Below, one piece after another: positions 1 to 6,554 of a DNA stretch of 15,984 nucleotides; position 1 is the stretch's first letter, and the number at the start of each line of letters is the position of its first letter. Below the pieces are notes generated by a model. It did not search any database and was not told the DNA's origin. It saw only the letters and a program-made list of their open reading frames with translations. This stretch comes from Alphaproteobacteria bacterium (GTDB lineage Bacteria > Pseudomonadota > Alphaproteobacteria > GCA-2731375): the NCBI GenBank assembly GCA_028281075.1, contig JANQKO010000646.1, positions 1 through 15,984 on the forward strand, written 5' to 3'. The translations under genes were made by a program, and so were the position numbers.

Positions 1-664
1 GGGGGGCCAGCATCTCGGGCGCGACGCGGGCCAGCGCGTCGGCGGCCCGCCGCCGCGCGGTCCCGTCCTCGTCCCGGATCACCGCCAGCAGCCGCTCGAC
101 GCCGCCGGGTCCGATCCGGCCCAGGGCGTCGAAGACCTGGACGTCGAGCGTCTGGCCGAACTCGTCGGCCCGCGCGGCCAGCAGATCGCCGATGGCCGCG
201 CCGACGCCCATCTCGCCCAGCGCCGCGATGGCCGCGACCTGGACGTCGAGCCAGTCCTCCCAGTCGCCGGCCTCGTCCTCCCAGGCGACGCGGTCGTCGC
301 TGCGCGACAGCACCAGCGACCGCAGCAGCTCGACCGAGTCCCGGTCGTTCAGGCGGGCGAGCGCACGGACCGCGGCCAGCTTGACCTCGCGTACCGGATC
401 GCCCTCCAGCGACCGGCGGATCGTCCCGGCGTCCTCGGGTCGCGCGACACGTTCCAGCGCCGTCATCGCATCGCTGCGGACATCGGGATCGGGGTCCAGC
501 AGGGCATCGACCAGGACCGCCCGGCGGTCCCGCGGATCGTCGACGACCGCCGGCAGCGCCCTTGCCGCCGCGCTGCGCAGCAGTTCGTTGCCGCTCGCCA
601 GGTAGCGCCGGATGACGGCAAGCGGCGCGCCGTCCCCGGACTCCTCGACCGCCTCGGCCCCCAT
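1..664 (-). CDS. HEAT-repeat protein, last visible gene of the iodate reductase operon (3' end outside window)
   Basis: The reading frame is open from the ATG at 664 down to the window edge, giving 221 codons without a stop. The start is chosen because GGGGAG lies 6 nt upstream and the stop of the molybdopterin subunit is only 29 nt away. The protein is a series of helical repeats with the HEAT/PBS-lyase spacing: units around residues 28-38 (LLRSAAARALP), 61-71, 91-105 (VREVKLAAVRALARL), 140-153 (DVQVAAIAALGEMG), 174-185 and 202-214. An acidic, Trp-rich insertion sits at about 128-140 between two repeats. No signal peptide or membrane segment is visible, so it is expected to be cytoplasmic. 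HEAT repeats bind proteins. Being co-transcribed with idrA, it could act in assembly or quality control of the Mo/Fe-S enzyme, but that is inference; the repeats alone give no function. Confidence 0.85.
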   Translation of the reverse strand, partial: MGAEAVEESGDGAPLAVIRRYLASGNELLRSAAARALPAVVDDPRDRRAVLVDALLDPDPDVRSDAMTALERVARPEDAGTIRRSLEGDPVREVKLAAVRALARLNDRDSVELLRSLVLSRSDDRVAWEDEAGDWEDWLDVQVAAIAALGEMGVGAAIGDLLAARADEFGQTLDVQVFDALGRIGPGGVERLLAVIRDEDGTARRRAADALARVAPEMLAP

Positions 665-693
665 CTCGTTCTCCCCGCCGGATGCGTTCGCGG

Positions 694-3369
694 CTAGGCG
701 ATGTCGCGGCGGGCGAAGGACATCGAGCGGAACTGCGTCTTGTAGGGACTTTCGCCCATCTTGCGCACCTTGCCGACGCCCATCTTGTAGTTGTAGTTGC
801 CGCTGATCCAGTCCACGACCCGGCCGGCGAGGGCGTTCGCCGGCTGCGCCGTGTGCAGGAAGTCCATGTAGCCGAGATTCTCCTTGACCGCCGGCGTGAC
901 GATCGCCACCGCGGTGATCGAGGCGCGGGTCAGCTCGATATGCCCGTTCCGCAGCAGCGCGGCGAAATCGAAGTCCGATCCCTCGACGCCGACGATAGTG
1001 TCCTTCTGCACTGGGATGCGGTCGGAATAGACCTGCACGTAGTCGCCCGATTCGATGCCGCGCGCCGCGGCCACCGTCGGGTGCAGCTCGATCCAGTTCT
1101 CGGGCCAGCGCTGCACGATATAGGGCCGGCGCCGGTCGTCGTAGCCCGACTGCCAGCGCTCGTTGATCCGGCCCGACGAGATCCAGATCTCGCCCTCGCG
1201 CGGCTTCAGCCATTCCCAGTAGCTGGCGAACAGGTCCCAGGGCGCCTTCTGGATGTTGCACTTGCCGGTCTGGCTGTTGAAGTGCGTCAGCTTCTTGTTG
1301 AAGACGTTGGCGCCCCGCGGGCCCTCGGCCGGCAGCACGCGGTTCACGTCGTGCAGGCGCTTAGTCTCGACCAGGTTGCCGTCGGCGTCCATCAGCACCG
1401 GCCCCTGGATGCCGTTGGTGCCGAACTCGGCGAACTTCTCGTGCAGCGTCTTGCCCTCGCGCCGCGCGGCCACGAGCACCATGTTGAAGTCCTTGCGAGA
1501 CCCGCGGGAATGGCGGGCGCCCTCCTCCAGCACGTCGTTGGAGTTGCGCCAGTCGAAGCCATCGAAGCCCATCTTCCGGGCCAGCCGCGCGATGATCCAC
1601 CAGTCCGGCCTGGCGTCGCCCGGCGCGTCATAGAACTTCGGATAGAGCCGCAGGCGCCGCTCGCCGTTGGCCCGCGTGAAGGTGTCCTCGCCCCAGCCCG
1701 AGGCCGGGAAGACGATGTCAGCATAGCGCGCGCCGATCGGGTCGACCAGATAGATGTCCTGGTTCCAGACCACCATGCCGCCGGAATCCACCCGCCGCTT
1801 CAGGGTGTCGACGATGTCCTGCTTCTCGAAGGACATGACCTGGTGCGGGTTGCGCGTGGTCAGTTCGTCGAACTTCGCCTGCAGCGACTGGCTGCCGCAC
1901 ATCGCCTGCACCCAGGTCGTGCCGATGACATGGGCGAGCCGGGTATGGCCCGACATCAGGTAGCGGTCGGTGTCCATGGCCCGCCGCCGCCGGCCCGGCA
2001 GCTTCTCCGGCGACTTGTTGCGCGGGTAGCCGCCGCCCCGGAGGCCGCCGCGCTGGTGCCCGCCGGCCCGGCCGATCACCTGCCCGGGCCGGCCGCCGGC
2101 GCCGCAGACGATGCCCAGCGACGAGATCGCCTGGGTGTTGCCGGTGTTGTTCGACCAGTAGAAGCCCTTCTCGATCATGATCGAGGTCTTGGGCCGGGTG
2201 CCGTCGGCGCGCGGCTTTGCCATCCATTCCGCGGCGGTGTGGATCTTCCGCACGTCGATCTGGGCCATCTCGGCCGCGACCTCGGGCCTGGCATAGTCCT
2301 GCTTCAGCAGCCAGGCCTTCCAGTCCTCGAAGCCCTTGGTCTGGAACTTGCCCCAGGTGGTGCGCCACTGCCATGGCGTGTTGCGCGTGCCCTGGCCGAA
2401 GCCGGAGGACGATTCCCACTTGTTGTTGACCCATTTCCGAATCCACTCGGCGTCTTCCCAGCCGTTCTCGACGATGACCCGCGCGATGGCCAGCACCACC
2501 GGCAGGTCGGTGCCGGGCTGGATGTCCAGCAGCAGGCCGCCGTTCTTCTCGGCGTAGGCGACCCCGCCCGTGCGCCGCGGCAGCAGGAAGATCGCCTTCT
2601 GCCCGTTCTGGATCGCCGGCATGATGAAGTCGGTGAACAGGATGGTCTTCGATTCGTAGGGGTCCGTGCCGCACATCAGCAGCGTCTCGGCGTCGGCCCA
2701 GTCGTCGTAGCTGGGGCCGAAATTGTCGAAGCCCGCGTCGCGGAAACCCGGCGTCGAGGTCACGTCCGACGGCGTGTCGTGGAAGGTGAAGTTCGCCGTC
2801 CGCACATGCCGCAGCGCGTATTTCGTGATCGCGTAGGTGTTCTCCATATAGCCGTAGGAGAAGGTCTTGACGCCGTAGGCGTTGGTGCCGTGCTTCTCCA
2901 GCACGTAATTGCCGACCTCGGCCGCGATATCGAGCGCGAAGTCCCAGGTCACCGGCATCAGAACGCCGAACATCCGCACCATCGGCGATTTCAGCCGGTC
3001 GCGGGTCGGCGTCTGCGGGTTATAGACCTTCTGCGCGATCGCCCCGCCGCGGATCGACGAGTTGCCGGAATAGTTGACGAATTCGGTGTCCTTGTCGGGA
3101 ATGATCACGACGTGGTGGGGCTCGCCGTTGTGCAGCACGATGTTGTGCTGGTTGGGCGCGACCCAGGCCCCCAGCGGCGCGACCGGGAAGTCCTCGCCGA
3201 AGGCGTTCTCGGCCGCCCGGGGCCCGCCCACCTTGCCGCCGGCGACGGGCCAGCGGTAGACCTTGTAGCCGCAGGCGACGATGCAATAGTCGCAGGCTGT
3301 CGAGATGACGTCGGCATCCGGCGGCGGCAGCGGGACGGCGGTTTCCGGAACGTAATACGGCGTGGACAT
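694..3369 (-). CDS. idrA: Iodate reductase catalytic subunit IdrA (AioA-like molybdopterin oxidoreductase)
   Basis: An 891-residue protein of the DMSO-reductase superfamily, arsenite-oxidase branch (AioA is about 825). Residues C26-x2-C29-x3-C33 are followed by Ser105 in SSIRGG where most relatives have a fourth Cys. This is the [3Fe-4S] pattern of AioA. Further AioA-like blocks are DPYESKT, RAGGHQ (R434, H438), NGERRLRLYPKF and GRINERWQSGYDD. Of the arsenite-site residues, the Arg/His pair is kept, but the His/Glu pair is not found in the equivalent stretch before DPYESKT. There is no signal peptide, as in AioA, which travels through Tat bound to its Rieske partner. The start ATG at 3369 has AGGAGG 7 nt upstream, overlapping the stop of idrB. 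Two di-heme peroxidases in the same operon favour iodate reductase (known from Pseudomonas sp. SCT and Denitromonas) over arsenite oxidase. The reaction would be periplasmic iodate reduction with electrons from cytochrome c or quinol. Confidence 0.85.
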   Translation of the reverse strand: MSTPYYVPETAVPLPPPDADVISTACDYCIVACGYKVYRWPVAGGKVGGPRAAENAFGEDFPVAPLGAWVAPNQHNIVLHNGEPHHVVIIPDKDTEFVNYSGNSSIRGGAIAQKVYNPQTPTRDRLKSPMVRMFGVLMPVTWDFALDIAAEVGNYVLEKHGTNAYGVKTFSYGYMENTYAITKYALRHVRTANFTFHDTPSDVTSTPGFRDAGFDNFGPSYDDWADAETLLMCGTDPYESKTILFTDFIMPAIQNGQKAIFLLPRRTGGVAYAEKNGGLLLDIQPGTDLPVVLAIARVIVENGWEDAEWIRKWVNNKWESSSGFGQGTRNTPWQWRTTWGKFQTKGFEDWKAWLLKQDYARPEVAAEMAQIDVRKIHTAAEWMAKPRADGTRPKTSIMIEKGFYWSNNTGNTQAISSLGIVCGAGGRPGQVIGRAGGHQRGGLRGGGYPRNKSPEKLPGRRRRAMDTDRYLMSGHTRLAHVIGTTWVQAMCGSQSLQAKFDELTTRNPHQVMSFEKQDIVDTLKRRVDSGGMVVWNQDIYLVDPIGARYADIVFPASGWGEDTFTRANGERRLRLYPKFYDAPGDARPDWWIIARLARKMGFDGFDWRNSNDVLEEGARHSRGSRKDFNMVLVAARREGKTLHEKFAEFGTNGIQGPVLMDADGNLVETKRLHDVNRVLPAEGPRGANVFNKKLTHFNSQTGKCNIQKAPWDLFASYWEWLKPREGEIWISSGRINERWQSGYDDRRRPYIVQRWPENWIELHPTVAAARGIESGDYVQVYSDRIPVQKDTIVGVEGSDFDFAALLRNGHIELTRASITAVAIVTPAVKENLGYMDFLHTAQPANALAGRVVDWISGNYNYKMGVGKVRKMGESPYKTQFRSMSFARRDIA

Positions 3370-3381
3370 CGGCGTGCCTCC

Positions 3382-3969
3382 TCAGCCCTGCAGGTTGTCG
3401 AAGCGGCCGTAGATCAGGCCGAACATGCCGACGGCGTAGATCTCGTCGCCCTCCAGCTCCAGCAGCACCTGCGGCAGCGACTGGTAGGCCTGGCCCGAGA
3501 TGAAGATGCCGTGGCGCGTCAGGTCGAAGGTGGTCAGGTGCAGCGGACAGGGGCCGAGCGCCTTGTCGGCGGCCTGGTAGGTGCCCTGCAGCGGCCCGCC
3601 CTGGTGGGTGCAGGTGTAGTTGAAGGCCACCACGTCGTTATCCGGCCCGATGCCGCCGCCGGCCTCGCGGCCGAGCTTGACCAGAATCGATTCCGCGTAT
3701 TCGCCCTCGTCGGGATATTCGAAGTCGAAGGGCTCGTCGACCCGCAGGTCGCTCAGCCGGGCGATCAGCTTGCGCGGATAGGTGGCCACCGCGGCCGGCG
3801 TCTGCGCCGCGGCCAGGCCGGGGACGCCGACCATGACCACGGCGGTGGCGATGCCGCCGGTCAGCAGGAACTGGCGCCGGTTCATCAGGCAGCGGCGGGT
3901 GCCGGCCTTTTCCGCTTCCCCGTTCTCGCCATTGATGGCGGCGCGGATCCTCGGCTCTAGGTGTCTCAT
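3382..3969 (-). CDS. idrB: Iodate reductase Rieske [2Fe-2S] subunit IdrB with Tat signal (AioB-like)
   Basis: A 195-residue small subunit that carries a Rieske cluster and passes electrons to IdrA. The cluster ligands are C120-T-H122 and C141-P-L-H144. The second Cys of each Rieske box, which normally forms the stabilising disulfide, is replaced (CTHQGG, CPLH). A twin-arginine signal (NRRQFLLTGG, residues 30-39) and a hydrophobic stretch ending near AAAQ target it to the periplasm, and it probably carries IdrA along. The start at 3969 has AGGGGA 9 nt upstream and gives a long 28-residue n-region; an internal ATG at 3885, directly before NRRQ, lacks a ribosome binding site but is an alternative. 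It lies 17 nt after the second peroxidase gene and 12 nt before idrA, clearly in one transcript. On its own it could be called AioB; the operon decides for IdrB. Confidence 0.85.
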   Translation of the reverse strand: MRHLEPRIRAAINGENGEAEKAGTRRCLMNRRQFLLTGGIATAVVMVGVPGLAAAQTPAAVATYPRKLIARLSDLRVDEPFDFEYPDEGEYAESILVKLGREAGGGIGPDNDVVAFNYTCTHQGGPLQGTYQAADKALGPCPLHLTTFDLTRHGIFISGQAYQSLPQVLLELEGDEIYAVGMFGLIYGRFDNLQG

Positions 3970-3986
3970 CTCTCTGCGTCCCCTGT

Positions 3987-5117
3987 TCAGTTCTGCGCCA
4001 CGGGCAGCGGTTCCATGGCCGGAAGCTCGGGATCGTCCGGCAGGATTTCGTCGCCGCTCAGGCTTTCCAGGAAAGCCACCAGATCGTCGATTTCCGCGTC
4101 GGTCAGGCCGAGCGGCCGGATCAGCGGCGATTTGTTCGCCGCGAATTCGTTCTCGCCGCCGCCCCGGTTGTAGAACGCCACGACGTCGCGCAGCGTCTCG
4201 ACCATGCCGTTGTGCATGTAGGGGAAGGTGTATTTGGTGTAACGCAGGGACGGCACCCGGAACTTGCCCATGTCGCTTTCCTGCTTGGTGCGGAAATAGA
4301 GGCCCGGGTCGTCCTTCAGCTTGCGGTACTTGGCTTCGGTGACGCCCTTGGCATAGAGCTCGAAGCGGAAGGTGATCTGGGCCACCGGGTCGTCTTCCCA
4401 GCCGTCATAGGGCGGCACGCCGGTATTGTAGTAGGCCTGGTTGGTCAGCAGCGGGCCGTCGTGGCAGGCGATGCAGTTCGCCTTGCCCGCGAACAGCGCC
4501 AGCCCCCGCTTCTGCCGCGCGGTCAGGGCGTCGTCGTCGCCGCGCATATAGTCGTCGAACGGCGTGTCCGTCTGCACCAGCGTGCGCTCGTAGGCGGCGA
4601 TGGCCATATAGGCATGGCGGATGCTGGGCCAGTCGTCGCCGAAGACGGCCCGGAAGGCCTCGCGGTATTCCGGCACGAAGGCCAGCCGCGCCTCCATCAT
4701 GTCGTCCTCGCCGTTGCCGGCGACGCCGCCGCGGGCGGCCGAGCGCGCCTGGTGCTCCAGGCTGCCGCTGGCGCCGGCCCAGAACAGCTTGCCGTAATAG
4801 GCCGAGTTGATCACGGTCTGGCTGTTGCGCCAGTGGGTCGTGCCGGGATAGCCGAAGCTGATCGGCGCCTGCACGCCCCAGCCGGCCTCGGGCCGGTGGC
4901 AGGCCGAGCACGGCATGCCGGCGTTCCCCGACAGCAGCGGATCGAAGAACAGCTTCTTACCCAGCGCGATCTTCGCCGGCGTCATCGGGTTGTCGGCCGG
5001 AACCGGCGGCGGCCCCAGCGCCGCCAGGCCCTCGGGCCGCGGGTTGTCCTGGGCCAGCGCGGCGCCGGCGGCGAAGGCGGCCAGCGCGAGGGCGGCAACG
5101 GTGATGCGTGTCGTCAT
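3987..5117 (-). CDS. idrP1/idrP2: Di-heme cytochrome c peroxidase of the iodate reductase operon (IdrP type, second copy)
   Basis: A 376-residue secreted di-heme protein. An N-terminal signal peptide (residues 1-23, cleavage after ALAQ likely) precedes two covalent heme sites, C70-S-A-C73-H74 and C215-I-A-C218-H219. The C-terminal part contains PYMHNGMVETL and the conserved LVAFLESLSGDE tail of the CcpA/MauG family. Family members reduce H2O2 to water with two electrons from periplasmic cytochromes. In iodate-respiring bacteria two such proteins (IdrP1, IdrP2) are encoded with IdrAB and are thought to remove peroxide formed during iodate reduction. The ATG at 5117 follows the preceding gene by 11 nt with GGGAGG 6 nt upstream. 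It is a clear paralogue of the gene before it, but far from identical. I cannot decide from the sequence which of the two is P1 and which P2. Confidence 0.85.
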   Translation of the reverse strand: MTTRITVAALALAAFAAGAALAQDNPRPEGLAALGPPPVPADNPMTPAKIALGKKLFFDPLLSGNAGMPCSACHRPEAGWGVQAPISFGYPGTTHWRNSQTVINSAYYGKLFWAGASGSLEHQARSAARGGVAGNGEDDMMEARLAFVPEYREAFRAVFGDDWPSIRHAYMAIAAYERTLVQTDTPFDDYMRGDDDALTARQKRGLALFAGKANCIACHDGPLLTNQAYYNTGVPPYDGWEDDPVAQITFRFELYAKGVTEAKYRKLKDDPGLYFRTKQESDMGKFRVPSLRYTKYTFPYMHNGMVETLRDVVAFYNRGGGENEFAANKSPLIRPLGLTDAEIDDLVAFLESLSGDEILPDDPELPAMEPLPVAQN

Positions 5118-5128
5118 GGCGGCCTCCC

Positions 5129-6205
5129 TCAGTTCGCCACGTTGCGCCAGTCTTCGATCAGCGCGTAGTCGTAGTCGTCCGCGCGCCAGACATAGGCGTC
5201 GATATCGAAGCTGTCGCCGGACAGGCTCTCCAGGAAGGCCACGAGATCGGCCTTCTCGGACGGCACCAGGCCGAGCGGTTTCAGCCGCGGATCCTTCAGC
5301 GGATCGCCGCCGCCGCCCCTGTCATAGAAGTCGACGACCTCTTCCAGCGTCTCGAACAGGCCGTTATGCATGTAGGGCGCGGTCCAGGTGAGCTCGCGCA
5401 GCGTCGGCGTCAGGAACGAGCGGCGCGTCTCGTCGCGGTGGGTGCGGATATAGGCGCCCAGGTCCTGGCGCAGGTTCATGTAGTTCGGCACGCCGAAGAA
5501 CTTGGCATAGGTGACGAAGGCCGAGTGCCGCTCGGGATCGGACCAGATGTCGGGGTTGTCCGGCACGCCGATATTGTGCGGCCGGTCGTCGGTGAACCGG
5601 CCGCCGGCATGGCAGGTCGAACACCGGCCCTTGCCCTCGAAAATCGCCTGGCCCCGCAGCGCCGCGGCCGACATGGCACCGGTGTCGTAGGGCGCGTTGC
5701 GCGACTGGATCGTCTTCATGAAATCCATCAGGGCATTGCGCGCGCCGCCGTTCGACGGCTCGGACATACCCGCCGCCCCGAACATCTCGACATAGACCGG
5801 GTCCTGCTTGAGACGCTCCTGCATGATGCGCATGTCCATGTTCATCAGGTAGGTCTCGGTGATCATCTCGCGGGCGGTGTCGTTGAGGTTGGTGCCGAGC
5901 CGCCCGTCATGCATCCAGGCGTCGCGGAACCCGACATTGGCCAGCGTCGGCGCGTTGCGGAAATGCGCCGCGCCGGTATAGGCGGCCGAAAGCGGCCGCC
6001 CGTCCGTGAAGGCCTTGTCGGGATGGTGACAGCTCGCGCAGGCCAGCGACGTGTCGCCCGACAGGCGGGCGTCGTAGAACAGGCGCTTTCCCAGTTCGGC
6101 CCGCGCCGCGTCGACCTTCAGCGGCGGCGCCGGAGTGACCGCCTCCTGTGCCATGGCGGCATTGCCCAGAAGCAACGCGGCCGCCAGCAGGATTCTCGGG
6201 ATCAT
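5129..6205 (-). CDS. idrP1/idrP2: Di-heme cytochrome c peroxidase of the iodate reductase operon (IdrP type, first gene of operon)
   Basis: A 358-residue periplasmic di-heme peroxidase. The frame is open further upstream, but the start at 6205 is preferred because GAGGAGA lies about 9 nt before it and it opens a normal signal peptide (MIPRILLAAALLL, cleavage after AMAQ at 20). Heme sites are C56-A-S-C59-H60 and C195-S-T-C198-H199, and the C-terminal half carries APYMHNGLFETLEEVV and LVAFLESLSGDS as in its paralogue. Like that paralogue it belongs to the CcpA/MauG superfamily and is expected to reduce H2O2 or a related oxidant made near iodate reductase. It opens the operon; the promoter must lie in 6206-6554. 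The last residues (about 325-358) are rich in Asp and Tyr and not shared with the second peroxidase. P1 versus P2 identity is unresolved. Confidence 0.85.
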   Translation of the reverse strand: MIPRILLAAALLLGNAAMAQEAVTPAPPLKVDAARAELGKRLFYDARLSGDTSLACASCHHPDKAFTDGRPLSAAYTGAAHFRNAPTLANVGFRDAWMHDGRLGTNLNDTAREMITETYLMNMDMRIMQERLKQDPVYVEMFGAAGMSEPSNGGARNALMDFMKTIQSRNAPYDTGAMSAAALRGQAIFEGKGRCSTCHAGGRFTDDRPHNIGVPDNPDIWSDPERHSAFVTYAKFFGVPNYMNLRQDLGAYIRTHRDETRRSFLTPTLRELTWTAPYMHNGLFETLEEVVDFYDRGGGGDPLKDPRLKPLGLVPSEKADLVAFLESLSGDSFDIDAYVWRADDYDYALIEDWRNVAN

Positions 6206-6308
6206 GCGGGGTCTCTCCTCTGCCTGCCATCGCCGCCGGCCGACCCGCCCCAGATCGAAAGGTGGCGCTATTGTTCTTTGCCGACCCGACGCCCCGCCGC
6301 CGATCGGT

Positions 6309-6374
6309 ATCAAGGCGGCCATGGCCGGCGCTTCGCATTTATCTGTGGCGCCGGATCGAAGTGGCCGCCTTGAT
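6309..6374. repeat. Nested inverted repeat (13-bp outer arms, 7-bp inner arms) in the idr leader
   Basis: Outer arms ATCAAGGCGGCCA (6309-6321) and TGGCCGCCTTGAT (6362-6374) are perfect reverse complements. Inside the 40-nt spacer a second perfect pair, CCGGCGC (6325-6331) and GCGCCGG (6348-6354), surrounds an AT-rich 16-nt loop. Each outer arm ends in a TTGAT half-site of the FNR type. No T-run follows, so a simple intrinsic terminator is unlikely. It may be a regulator-binding array or a structured 5' leader RNA. Confidence 0.6.
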
Positions 6375-6383
6375 CCAGGTCAT
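6370..6383. promoter_or_regulatory. Near-consensus FNR/Anr-family binding site upstream of the idr operon
   Basis: The sequence TTGATCCAGGTCAT matches the FNR-type consensus TTGAY-N4-RTCAA at nine of the ten fixed positions (last A is T). A weaker site, CCGATCGGTATCAA at 6300-6313, shares one full half-site. The box lies about 165 bp before the first peroxidase gene, and the minus strand carries GATAAA (6338-6343) some 26 bp downstream, a few bases off ideal class II spacing. An oxygen-responsive Crp/Fnr regulator would suit an anaerobic respiratory operon. Inference from one motif only. Confidence 0.45.
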
Positions 6384-6554
6384 TACCCGCGGCCACGAAA
6401 CGCGGCGACGGCCGCGACCCGGCCTTCGGAAAGCCACGCGCCGAACGCAGGGCTGTGCTGCAAACAAAGCAGTGGCGGGTTACCGAAAAAGCGACGATTT
6501 CAGGCGACACTGCCGCCGTTCCCGGGCTCGCCCTTTCGCCATGCCGGTGCCGTC

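Larger units (their letters stand above)
6206..6554. other. 349-bp divergent intergenic region between the iodate reductase operon and the EamA permease gene
   Basis: I see no convincing coding sequence here; short open frames lack ribosome binding sites and recognisable protein character. It must contain the leftward promoter of the idr operon and probably the rightward promoter of the permease gene. It is locally AT-richer than its surroundings at 6268-6281 and 6335-6346. It holds an FNR-type box (6370-6383), a weaker one (6300-6313) and a nested inverted repeat (6309-6374). The part 6384-6554 shows nothing I can name. Confidence 0.7.

Noticed and set aside
192..605. A 137-codon plus-strand frame opposite the HEAT-repeat gene
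   Set aside because: Its Ser/Ala/Arg-rich translation has no recognisable features, while the opposite strand gives regular HEAT repeats.
682..3960. A 1092-codon open frame on the plus strand opposite idrA and idrB
   Set aside because: High G+C makes long antisense frames common. Its translation is rich in Arg, His, Val and Asp with no recognisable domain, whereas the minus strand gives clear cofactor motifs over the same bases.
694..3969. Arsenite oxidase (aioBA) interpretation
   Set aside because: Fold and cluster motifs fit, but two di-heme peroxidases lie in the same operon, the arsenite-site His/Glu pair is not visible, and no arsenic resistance or sensing gene is nearby.
5117..5129. 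Possible recent tandem duplication of the two peroxidase genes
   Set aside because: They share motifs and architecture but differ through most of their length, so they are old paralogues rather than a recent duplication.
6135..6554. N-terminal extension of the EamA permease frame to 6135
   Set aside because: The extension overlaps the first peroxidase gene, reads as low-complexity sequence and would put about 140 non-membrane residues before the first helix, unlike the family.
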